Positions 55,091 to 64,000 of a DNA stretch of 64,000 nucleotides are shown piece after piece. Both the position numbers and the translations under genes were made by a program. Each line of letters opens with the position of its first letter. Within the stretch, counting starts at the first letter, position 1. The notes beneath the pieces are model-generated. The model was not told the origin of the DNA, did no database searches, and saw only the letters and a list, made by a program, of their open reading frames with translations. The DNA comes from Cherax quadricarinatus (taxonomy: Eukaryota; Arthropoda; Malacostraca; Decapoda; Parastacidae): NCBI RefSeq assembly GCF_038502225.1, contig NC_091346.1:10570293-10634292 (forward strand). The letters are read 5' to 3'.

Positions 55091-56177
55091 TATTCATATT
55101 ATAGCTGCTATTGCTGCTGGTGTTTCTGTTGCTCCTGTTGTTGCTTCTGCTAGTGTTGTTTTACCTGCTGCTGCTGTTAGTGGCGATTGTGCGAAACATT
55201 CATATGACCCGCATCTGCCTGTAATAAGTAGTTTAATCAAGGCAGCCACAGAGTTCGCCAAGGATGCTCCATTAAAGTCCATTCCTTCGTTCTATCCCCG
55301 TTCCTTTCTGGGTAAGTAATGGCAGCGCTGTGGGCCGGGGAAAACAGTGTATCTTCCTTACCCAGACAGTCAGTAGTGGCTCGAGTGCTGTACTTGCCCC
55401 AGCTATTAAAGGGAAGTCGACAAATGTGAGCCTTCCATAATGTTCTCTTATCGGAAGAGAGATAATGCGCCTGATGCAGTTTTCAGTATCACAGGCTGAG
55501 GCTCCCTTCTTCCTTCCTGTGTTAGATGCGAGATTTTTACAAGACAGTGATTGCCTTCCTCCGTTCTGCATCCCGGTGGCTTTGATGCTATTATGTCATT
55601 ACTGGGCTGCCATCTTTGCAGCCAGGAACAGAAGTGTTATTGCCTAGATGCCAGAACGCAACCAACAGCAACCACCGTCAACTTCAGTTATCTACGCTTC
55701 TGTGTCTTTCAGCTAAGTGTTGTTGATTAACAGTCTCTTAGCTGGCCGAAACTGTGCTAGTTTTGTAAGCACTTGTTGATGAACAAGACTGCCAGTAAAA
55801 TAAACAGTTATGGTTCCTCCTAGGTTTCGGCACCTACCACTAGTGGCGCTGCAGTCGTGCTACCGCCGCCACTTTTGATAATAAATGGCCTCACATCTGC
55901 CTTCAGATCTACACAGGAGAATGGTTTTCAGAGTCGAGACTGAAACTAAACTAGTTTACCTCTTTTAGTCTGCATAAGTTAATTTCTAGAGTGCTAAGTA
56001 CAGTTGCCCTGTAAGTTCCATTTTAAGTCGTAGTCTCTCTTCAATAATATTAATTGCTCAGCTGCGCTTACAGTTGTGTTAGCTGTACCTTGAGCTTACG
56101 CGGCTCAGAATTTATGACTTGTTATATATTCATCTGTTTTGAAAATACTGAGTCTCCGCTGCCAGTGCAAAGCCTGA
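55091..56177. other. Unassigned
   Basis: No gene or repeat family recognised. 55840-55870 is GC-rich (gtggcgctgcagtcgtgcta). Short frames here lack recognisable domains. Confidence 0.45.
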
Positions 56178-57870
56178 GCTTCCTTGCTCAAGAAAGCTCT
56201 TCAGCTTCCTTGCTCAGGAAAGCCATTCAGCTTCCTTGCTCAGGAAAGCCCTTCAGCTTCCTTGCTCAGGAAAGCCCTTCAGCTTCCTTGCTCAGGAAAG
56301 CCCTTCAGCTTCCTTGCTCAGGAAAGCCCTTTTGCTTCCTTGCTCTGGAAAGCCCTTCAGCTTCCTTGCTCTGGAAAGCCCTTCAGCTTCCTTGCTCTGG
56401 AAAGCTCTTCAGCTTCCTTGCTCTGGAAAGCCCTTCAGCTTCCCTGCTCTGGAAAGCCCTTCAGCTTCCTTGCTCTGGAAAGCCCTTCAGATTCCTTGCT
56501 CTGGAAAGCCCATCAGCTTCCTTGCTCTGGAAAGCCCTTCAGCTTCCTTTATCTGGAAAGCCCTTCAGCTTTCTTGCTCTGGAAAGCCCTTCAGCTTCCT
56601 TTCGCTGGAAAGCCCTTCAGCTTCCTTTCTCTGGAAAGCCCTTCAGCTTCCTTTCTCTGGAAAGCCCTTCAGCTTCCTTGCTCAGGAAAACCCTTCAGCT
56701 TCCTTGCTCTGGAAAGCCCTTCAGCTTCCTTGCTCTGGAAAGCCCTTCAGCTTCCTTGCTCAAGAAAGCTCTTCAGCTTCCTTGCTCAGGAAAGCCCTTC
56801 AGCTTCCTTTCTCTGGAAAGCCCTTCAGCTTCCTTGCTCTGGAAAGCCCTTCAGCTTCCTTGCTCTGGAAAGCCCTTCAGCTTCCTTGCTCAAGAAAGCT
56901 CTTCAGCTTCCTTGCTCAGGAAAACCCTTCAGCTTCCTTGCTCTGGAAAGTCCTTCAGCTTCCTTGCTCTGGAAAGCCCTTCAGCTTCCTTGCTCTGGAA
57001 AGCTCTTCAGCTTCCTTGCTCTGGAAAAACCTTCAGCTTCCTTGCTCTGGAAAGCCCTTTAGCTTCCTTGCTCAGGAAAGCCCTTCAGCTTCCTTGCTCT
57101 GGAAAGCTCTTCAGCTTCCTTGCTCTGGAAAGCCCTTCAGCTTCCTTGCTCTGGAAAGCCCTTTAGCTTCCTTGCTCAAGAAAACCCTTCAGCTTCCTTG
57201 CTCTGGAAAGCTCTTCAGCTTCCTTGCTCTGGAAAAACCTTCAGCTTCCTTGCTCTGGAAAGCCCTTTAGCTTCCTTGCTCAGGAAAGCCCTTCAGCTTC
57301 CTTGCTCAGGAAAGCCCTTCAGCTTCCTTGCTTTGGAAAGCTCTTCAGCTTCCTTGCTCATTAAAGCATTTCAGCTTCCTTGCTAAGGAAAGCCCTTCAG
57401 CTTCCTTGCTCTGGAAAGCCCTTCAGCTTTCTTGCTCAGGAAAGCCCTTCAGCTTCCTTGCTTTGGAAAGCCCTTCAGCTTCCTTGCTCTGGAAAGCCCT
57501 TCAGCTTCCTTTCTCTGGAAAGCCCTTCAGCTTCCTTGCTCAGGAAAACCCTTCAGCTTCCTTGGTCTGGAAAGCTCTTCAGCTTCCTTGCTCTGGTAAA
57601 CCCTTCAGCTTCCTTGCTCTGGAAAGCCCTTCAGCTTCCTTGCTCAGGAAAGCCCTTCAGCTTCCTTGCTTTGGAAAGCTCTTCAGCTTCCTTGCTCAGG
57701 AAAGCCCTTCAGCTTCCTTGCTCAGGAAAGCCCTTCAGCTTCCTTGCTTTGAAAAGCCCTTCAGCTTCCTTGCTCTGGAAAGCCCTTCAGCTTTTTTTCT
57801 CTGGAAAGCCCTTCAGCTTCCTTGCTCAGGAAAGCCCTTCAGCTTCCTTGCTCAGGAAAGCTTTGCCATT
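56178..57870. repeat. 26-bp minisatellite, about 65 units
   Basis: Units of cttccttgctctggaaagcc + cttcag with common variants (ctcaggaaagcc, ctcaagaaagct, tttctctgg). Unit length is 26, not a multiple of three, yet all three plus-strand frames remain open for most of the array. The protein-like frames are artefacts of stop-free composition. Confidence 0.97.
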
Positions 57871-58047
57871 CAAATCATAGTCGTAATATGCATTTTAATT
57901 TTATTCCCTGTACGTCTATATCATGACAATGATCTTCGTTTAATGTAACAGCAAAAGTTAATGATTTAGTTGTTATGCAACCAGCTTGTGGTTGTTCTCT
58001 GTTGAAACTCTACTTAGCGTATTGTGTTATGAATGGTTTTGAAAACC

Positions 58048-58398
58048 GACAAATTGGCGAATTGAGACACTTATGCAACATATTGGAATCTTTTATTGAA
58101 GAAACGTTTCGCCACACAGTATCTTCATCAGTCCAAAACAAAGCAGGAAGGTATAAGAAGAGGAGGAGATTGAGGTAATCAGTCCCTCAGCCTGGAGTCG
58201 ATGTGTTCAGTCCGTCAGTCTTGTAGAAAGTACAGCACTGAACACATCGATTCCAGGCTGAGGGACTGATTACCTCAAACTCCTCCTCTCCTTATACCTC
58301 CCCGCTTTGTTTTGGACTGATGAAGCCACTGTGTGGCGAAACGTTTCTTCAAAAAAGATTCCCATATGTTGCATAAGTGTCTCAATTCTTTAACGTAT
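58048..58398. mobile_element. Penelope-type fold-back repeat with hammerhead-like core
   Basis: Imperfect palindrome: left arm 58048-58211, 25-base loop 58212-58236, right arm 58237-58398. The right arm carries CTGATGA (58317-58323), GCCAC (58325-58329), TGT, GTGGC (58333-58337) and GAAA (58338-58341). The left arm carries the same module reversed, with a damaged stem (58102-58131). Sequence is shared with 9662-9775 and 14820-15420. No coding capacity. Confidence 0.8.
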
Positions 58399-58904
58399 TG
58401 TGTTCTCTCTCTGCTTCTTTATCTGTGTTGTTATTGTTTTTGCTGTATTTAATTAAAACCTATCATTTGTTTTATGTATTATTCATTTGTCGCACTTCTT
58501 GGGTTTATCTTGTCTTGTTAGCAGTGATTTGTCTCGTGTCTTCAGTCAGTTATCAGTCAAGTGCTGGATCAGAGCGATGATGTGCAGTTGCTCAACGTAT
58601 CTGCAGATCCAGTTGACTATCATGATCTCAAAGTTCTAAGATTTTTATGTGATGCGGAAAAAATCTCCAGTCTGAAGGGCGGGGGGTTATATGTGAGCCC
58701 CTCAGCCCTCTCATAAAGGGCTAGTAGACTCTGCCTTCCTCCCACAACATTTTTATGAGGAACACACGTGTACCAGGCCTCTCCATGCATGGCTCTCTCC
58801 TTGCTAGAATTTCTGACCAACTACACTGTGAGGGTTAAACGAGAGTAATTATTCCTTTCCCCATAGCAGGAAAATTAAGAGAAAACCTGCACCCCACTTG
58901 TCCT
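58399..58904. other. Unassigned
   Basis: Unassigned sequence between the fold-back repeat and the SINE cluster. No domain recognised. Confidence 0.4.
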
Positions 58905-59145
58905 ACAAACCATACCACGGGTGGGGTTAGAAACCGCGGTCAGAGAGTCTCAAAACTCCAGACCGTCGCGTTAGCCACTGGGCCAGCTTGCTACAATAAG
59001 ATTCATCCAACTAGGTATATTTCTACAAAATAGGAAGGTTGGCATAGGCACCACTGTGTCCATAAATGCAAGTTTTTACAGACTAATCTCCCGCTAGCGT
59101 GGCCGTGATGAACTCTAGCTCAAGTCCCCTCAAAGCCGTCAACAT
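58905..59145 (-). mobile_element. SINE family A copy, reversed
   Basis: On the minus strand the body (gacggctttgaggggacttg and onward) leads to the tRNA-like region: A-box-like TGGCCCAGTGGCTAACGCG and a B-box-like ggtttctaaccccacccgtg. It matches 59283-59500 in opposite orientation and 6860-7085 in the same sense. Confidence 0.8.
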
Positions 59146-59146
59146 G

Positions 59147-59525
59147 ACTCACGAAATCGTAATGACACGATTGCAAACAAACCATACCACGGTGGGGTTA
59201 GAACCCGCAGTCATAGAGTCCCAAAACTTCAGACCGTCACGTTAGCCACTGGGCCAGCTAGCTTCAATACTATTCATCCAGCTAGGACGAGGCTTTGAGG
59301 GGGACTTGAGCTAGAGTTCGTCACGGTTACGCTAGCGGGAGATTTGTCTGTAAAAACTTGCATTTGTGGTCAGAGTGGTGCCTATTCTAGCCTTCCTATG
59401 ATGTAGAAATATACCTAGTTGGATGAATCTTATAGAAGCTAGCTGGCGCAGTGGCAAACGCGACGGGTTCAAACCCCACCCGTGGTATGGTTTGTTTGCA
59501 CTCGTGTCATTACGATTTCGTGAGT
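59147..59525. mobile_element. SINE A-derived unit with tRNA-like inverted ends
   Basis: Starts tgactcacgaaatcgtaatg and ends cattacgatttcgtgagtc, forming terminal inverted repeats. The inner side of each end is a tRNA-like segment: reversed at about 59180-59262, forward at about 59438-59490, with a good B box GGTTCAAACCC at 59465-59475. Between them is the SINE body in plus orientation. The whole can fold back on itself. Confidence 0.75.
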
Positions 59526-61199
59526 CTTGTCCGACAAGGCAGAAGCATTATAACTACTAGCCCACGACTAAACAATTAGGAAACAGCCTTCGTGTGTTAT
59601 TCCTTGTTGCAGTTTGTAGTAAGGAAGAGATATAAAGCTGAACTCAGCAGTTCATTTGTGGGGACGATGAACTGGTGGGTACTGGGCAGGGCGACAAGCT
59701 AGGTTAAATTCAGACATCAGAGCGTGAACATGTCACAGATCTTCCTCTGAAAACAAAGAAAAGAATGACTTTGTGCGGTAAACTCTGAAATACTATCAAT
59801 CTCCACTACGAAAACTAGTGTTAAATGGAAACATAAGTGTATTAATCCGCGGTATAATCCCGATAAAGTGTAAAAGTTTGCGTCGCGGTATGCATTTAGG
59901 TGTTATAGACAAAAACAAAATTTCGTGTAATGACTCCCTATCAAGGAGTGAGGACAGTATAACTACTACGCATCTGTAGCAGCCTACTCAAGACACATAT
60001 ACCAGGATAATACTTCCTCTATAACAAGCTAGAAAAAATTGGGTCAATTACAATACCCAGGAAAGTTCAGTCATTCCCACATCTTCTTACGTTAGCTGTA
60101 GATAATAAGTAGAGGTGGTAGAGGTGAGATTTGACTGGAGTTACAAACAGAACCCGTGACACGAAGGTGATTCACCCAAACCAAGTATTTATCAGCATCA
60201 CAGTGAGCAATTTGAGAAATGCTGGATATACGCTCCTCTGGGGGCAGATTGTAAAGTTTAACTCACTATTGAACAGCCTCTGGGGACACAACTACAGCAA
60301 CCTGGAAGCATTTCCAGGGAGCGGCTGCTGGAAATTGTGTTTGTTTCACGTTGGAAAGTGTACTAATCTAACCAGTTCCTCCACATGTGCTTCCGATTTT
60401 TGCAAATCCATGTTTCATTTTCAAAAAATCCATCCTTAGTTATTATGTATAAGACAGTGTTCCATACTTGATGTTGCGCGATTTAACAGTACATAAATAG
60501 TTTCCTATTGAATATTGAGATGCTTCAGAAATCTTATGAATAGAATCTAAGATACCTTTGACGTTGCAGTATAAGATTTTGATGGCCTTCGATGAACATT
60601 GCTTATTTTTGTACTCTTTAGATGTACTTAAAGTTGTAAGTAAATTTAGTGACCCACACATCTGTTCATAGAATGTGGGACCCTCGTACAAGTCCTGCTG
60701 CTGCAGGACTACACCTCACAATCATCGCTCACACCATAGTAGCAATAATAACTCTAATAGGAAGTGCTATCATGACTGTGGTAAGATTATTCAAATCAAC
60801 TATGACTGCTGGTATAGACGGCACAGGAAATAAGTATTGCCAGAGCATAACACTTTGGAATGCCGCGTCCTTCAGCCCAAGAACGGAAGTTGCTTTTCCA
60901 GGGGTTGAAAACCCACTGATAGTAACCACTGTTCATTATCTCATTCCACAAAGATGTGGTTCGCGGAATGGAAAGACATCTAGTTGTGCTCAGACTGACG
61001 AAGAACCAATATATCTGTCGAAGAACCTCTGTCCCCAGTTCTTTTCCTATGTTCAGTACTTTTGAATGCCTTGGTGATGAAGGTAAAATACGAATCATTG
61101 ATGTGTTGAATTTCGAGAATGGAGATGACGATAGGTTCAATGATGACAATTTTGCATTTTGTTTATATATTCATCGTGGTATAAACCTTGGTAATAAAT
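59526..61199. other. Unassigned
   Basis: No gene recognised. A 138-codon plus-strand frame at 60649-61065 has one hydrophobic stretch near its start but no domain that I can name, and other frames overlap it on both strands. I do not call it a gene. Confidence 0.4.
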
Positions 61200-61297
61200 A
61201 CCGACAAGTTGGTTTAGAAAGACACGTAAGCAAACACTATGACATATTTATTAGAAATAAATGTCATAGTGTTTGCTTACGTGTCTTTCTAAACCAA
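61200..61297. repeat. Perfect 37-bp hairpin, fold-back tail type
   Basis: 61209-61245 is the exact reverse complement of 61261-61297, with a 15-base loop. The left edge (accgacaagttg from 61200) matches the tail of the fold-back repeats at 15011 and 58046, and the arm resembles their gacacttatgcaaca segment. It is probably a related subfamily that has lost its central module. Confidence 0.9.
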
Positions 61298-61826
61298 CAT
61301 ATTCATCGTATTGCAGTGGCAAGTTCTCTTATGAGGAAACAAATATGAGTAACAGGGATATGAGCGGAGCTCCTGCAAACATCAAAAGGTCTAAATCTTT
61401 TATGGAAAAGCAAACTAATTCATTTGAGAACCTTTAGTGATGCGTCTCCAATAGTGACACGATTGTCTGAGGCCACAACTCATACAATTTGCGACAGCGA
61501 TAAAGAATTCCGAAAGTGGGACGGAATTTTGTTTGCTTTGGTAAATTTCCTCGAGTTCTGCAACTATGGCATATTATACTTTAAAGAGATATTTGATACT
61601 TGTTACCACCGTACCCAGAATGACTACTTAGTTACCCTATTTTAGGACACGCATCTTCAGGCAACTATTCGCTTGAATGTATATTCTTTAAACAGCAGTA
61701 TTATCGAGAGGATAGTTTCTGAGTGGTCGGGCACTGGAACAAGCTGTCATTTTTCTCAGAAGACTGCGTGCAGACGTTTGAGAGGATTGTATATATTTTG
61801 GTAGAATTACCGACAATATGTAAAGT

Positions 61827-61958
61827 AAAAGGACACAAGTGCAACTAATGTGACATTTTATTGTGGAAAGGTTTCGCTCTCCGGGAGCTTTGTCAAACCG
61901 TTACAAACAGTACATGGACACAGAGGGTATATAAAGGCTCAGTGAGGTAATACTTGTG

Positions 61959-61994
<36 letters not shown>

Positions 61995-62140
61995 ATATAA
62001 GTTGTACCACTAGTATTGCACCATACTATGCCTATATATACCCTCTGTGTCCATGTACTGTTTGTAACGGCTTGACAAAGCTTCTGGAGAGCGAAACCTT
62101 TCCACAATAAAATGTCACATTAGTTGCACTTGTGTTTGAG
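61827..62140. mobile_element. Fold-back element, second subfamily, with (AGT)n centre
   Basis: Left arm about 61829-61939 and right arm about 62029-62135 are near-perfect reverse complements. Each holds gacattttattgtggaaagg next to GCGAAACC/GGTTTCGC and a TTGACAAAGC segment. An AGT trinucleotide tract (61958-61990) lies in the centre. The order of parts is the same as in the fold-back repeats at 14820 and 58048, with a different sequence. Confidence 0.8.
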
Positions 62141-63102
62141 AGGATGTTTATACAGATGCAGCCTCCGTAACTCATTTTGTGCAAGCGACAGATGTCGACT
62201 GCTTCAGTTACTTCATAATCTGTCTTGTGACTGCCAAAAACCTGTACACAGGACAACACTGTGGGGCCAAGTGCACTTACTGAAGATACTGTAATTATAA
62301 CTCTCCCTGAAGGTGACAATGTCATTGCTGAAAATGATTCATGCAGATTCAAAAATTTTCTCGTAGAATTATTCTTACAAGTCTTACGGGAAGGTTATGT
62401 ACATTGAAGGTGTCGTGTTCACACTTGTGGATCTTATACACTACTGTTATCGTGTTAAGATAGAGGAGGAGCTTCTACCAGACCAGGTCGATGGTACTGG
62501 GGGAGAATTTCTTTATTTCGGCAGTTGAAGAAAAATCTCTACCTTTCACTGATTATCTGGGTGAAAACATAGGGTGAGAACATTGGATGGGTTAGACATA
62601 GGAAGACGTATAATTAACGGGTGTAAATATGGGTTTAATTAATCTGATACGCCAAATTATCATTCTGCTGGACTCAGGCACAAGGTCCATTTACATATCA
62701 TACAGAATGCCACATTCCCTATTAAGTAAATGCAGATGAACTAGTGAATCAGATGTTTAAAGACGACGTTATAATACAAACAAAAAATTACCGTGAAATG
62801 TGCAAGTGATTATAGTGCCCAAGACGTTACTCAAATGACAATCAAATTAGTGTTTCTGAAGCGCCCGGGAGCCCATCAACATTGTGTGTTAGTAATGGAA
62901 GCTCGCTGTTTATGTGTCTATGTCATTATGATAATAACTCACTGTGCTGGTAATTGGGTAATTCCTCAGTTAACAGCCCTAAATTGAAAAATCACTTTAA
63001 CCCTTAACGACTAAGATGTGACAGGCTAGCCAAGTCTTCATACACATGTGCAGAATACACAAATGCTCGAAATTTATATGGTCAGTAGTTCAGCCGACGC
63101 AG
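62141..63102. other. Unassigned
   Basis: No gene or repeat family recognised. Confidence 0.45.
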
Positions 63103-63222
63103 TCCCGGGATCGCCTAGGATGTCCCGGGGTCGCCTAGGCTATCCCGGGGTCGCCTAGACTATCCCGGGGTCGCCTAGGCTATCCCGGGGTCGCCTAGGC
63201 TATCCCGGGGTCGCCGAGGCTT
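63103..63222. repeat. 20-bp GC-rich minisatellite
   Basis: Six units of tatcccggggtcgcctaggc, the first and last diverged. Each unit contains the palindromes CCCGGG or CCCGGGG and CCTAGG. It stands out in an otherwise AT-rich neighbourhood. Confidence 0.93.
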
Positions 63223-63342
63223 CGTGCACTCAACACTTTTTCAACTCCATTAAACCCAGAGCAGGACATTTGAGAATTTCATTACTCCATTCCAGTAGCA
63301 ACTTCAAGAATACTCTAGCTACAACACTATATACACCATCAC

Positions 63343-63363
63343 GCATATGCGCACACACACACA

Positions 63364-63422
<59 letters not shown>
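63343..63422. repeat. (CA)n microsatellite
   Basis: About 35 CA units with a CGCAC start and one CTCAC interruption. Directly followed by the LINE tail fragment. Confidence 0.97.
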
Positions 63423-63425
<3 letters not shown>

Positions 63426-63630
63426 AAGTGGAATAGTCTAGCAAGTGAGGTAGTGGAGGCAGGAACCATACATAGCTTTAAGACGAGGTATGATAGACCT
63501 CATGGAGCAGAGGGAGAGAAAACCTAGCAGCGTTCAATGAAGAGGCAGGGCCAGGAGCTGAGTCTCGACCCCTGCAACTACAATTAGGTGAGTACAATTA
63601 GTTGAGTGCACACACGCACACATACACACA
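63423..63630 (+). mobile_element. LINE 3'-end fragment behind CA repeat
   Basis: Encodes WNSLASEVVEAGTIHSFKTR (C-terminal end of a CR1-like ORF2), then gaggcagggccaggagctga, cgacccctgcaactacaatt and a CACACACGCACACA tail. It is closely similar to 44123-44342, including the CA repeat on its left. Confidence 0.78.
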
Positions 63631-64000
63631 CACAAACTCCCTCTGAATCATATATAAAAGGCAACCCCCGACAACTCTACTGCAAGCAAATTAACCCAAA
63701 ACTAAACAAACTCAGTCCCCAAAGCCCCCCACCAAAAACTCCATCTACACAGCAGCCCCCATAGTATCTTGCCAGGTCTCCCGCTCCCTCAACCCCAGCA
63801 AACCACCCACCCAAACCACCCTGAAGGTTTTGGTGCACCAACACATACGGAATAACAAATTAATGTGAGGAGTGGCATGAAAGAATCGTGTACACATCCC
63901 CAGACTTTATAGCACAAATAGAAACGAAGTTCACAGGAATGATAACAGATGTGATCTTTCCATAAGGATATCAGAACTTGAGGAAAGATAGAGGGCACAG
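63631..64000. other. Unassigned C/A-rich sequence at window end
   Basis: Pro/Thr/Ser-coding composition on the plus strand (63650-63830), which might be the start of a LINE ORF1, but no domain is visible before the window ends. Confidence 0.3.

Noticed and set aside
60649..61065. Possible small membrane protein (138 codons, one hydrophobic stretch)
   Set aside because: No recognisable domain, overlapping frames of similar length on the other strand, and no splice or neighbour evidence.
61827..62140. Active hammerhead ribozyme in the second fold-back subfamily
   Set aside because: The CTGATGA-type heptamer reads TTGACAA in both arms, which removes essential core bases; only the architecture is kept.

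Overview
This is a eukaryotic, repeat-dominated window, most likely from a decapod crustacean; a crayfish or relative is my best guess. The guess rests on recalled familiarity with several repeat families: the RTE-like tail at 8137-8240, the tRNA-headed SINEs, the fold-back elements with a TGGCGAAACGTTTC motif, and long AT and CA microsatellites. I found no convincing host protein-coding gene, rRNA or functional tRNA gene. Nearly every coding-like stretch is retrotransposon sequence.

Layout. 1-8000: a 21-bp minisatellite, a decayed Tx1/L1-like LINE (about 1087-5413, possibly with 3' UTR to about 6680) and a tRNA-derived SINE. 8054-9661: AT microsatellites enclosing a truncated RTE-like LINE (minus) and an inverted-repeat DNA element. 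9662-15420: a fold-back, Penelope-type repeat carrying hammerhead-ribozyme-like motifs. It is split by a Jockey-like LINE that is bounded by a 10-bp target duplication and inverted internally in the way twin priming produces. 15525-17018: an AT microsatellite, a 50-bp LINE tail insertion with a 15-bp target duplication, and a SINE remnant. 17019-24527: a 48-bp satellite array split by a nearly intact Ty3/Gypsy-type LTR retrotransposon (17787-23870, minus) with 425-bp LTRs and integrase placed before reverse transcriptase. 25441-30850: long minisatellites (24/28 bp and 19 bp) with a SINE between them.

32225-38330: a SINE, then a minus-strand I-superfamily LINE with an RNase H domain, interrupted by a 5'-truncated CR1/L2-like LINE. 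38691-42352: degenerate tandem repeats and a 27-bp array. 42357-45361: a decayed plus-strand LINE into which a SINE and a CA-repeat/LINE-tail unit have inserted. 45693-49629: an almost intact CR1-like LINE with an esterase-type ORF1, abutting an inverted 3' fragment of the same family (49630-50140). 50230-55090: a 42-bp trinucleotide-rich array split by another minus-strand LINE. 56178-57870: a 26-bp minisatellite. 58048-62140: fold-back elements and SINEs, including a perfect 37-bp hairpin. 63103-63630: a GC-rich 20-bp array and a second CA-repeat/LINE-tail unit.

How it works together: the window is a record of nested transposition. LINEs supply reverse transcription for themselves and probably for the SINEs. 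Tandem arrays serve as insertion targets. The most notable items are the LTR element with Int-before-RT order, the twin-primed LINE with both ends defined, and three related fold-back families, one of which carries a hammerhead-like core.
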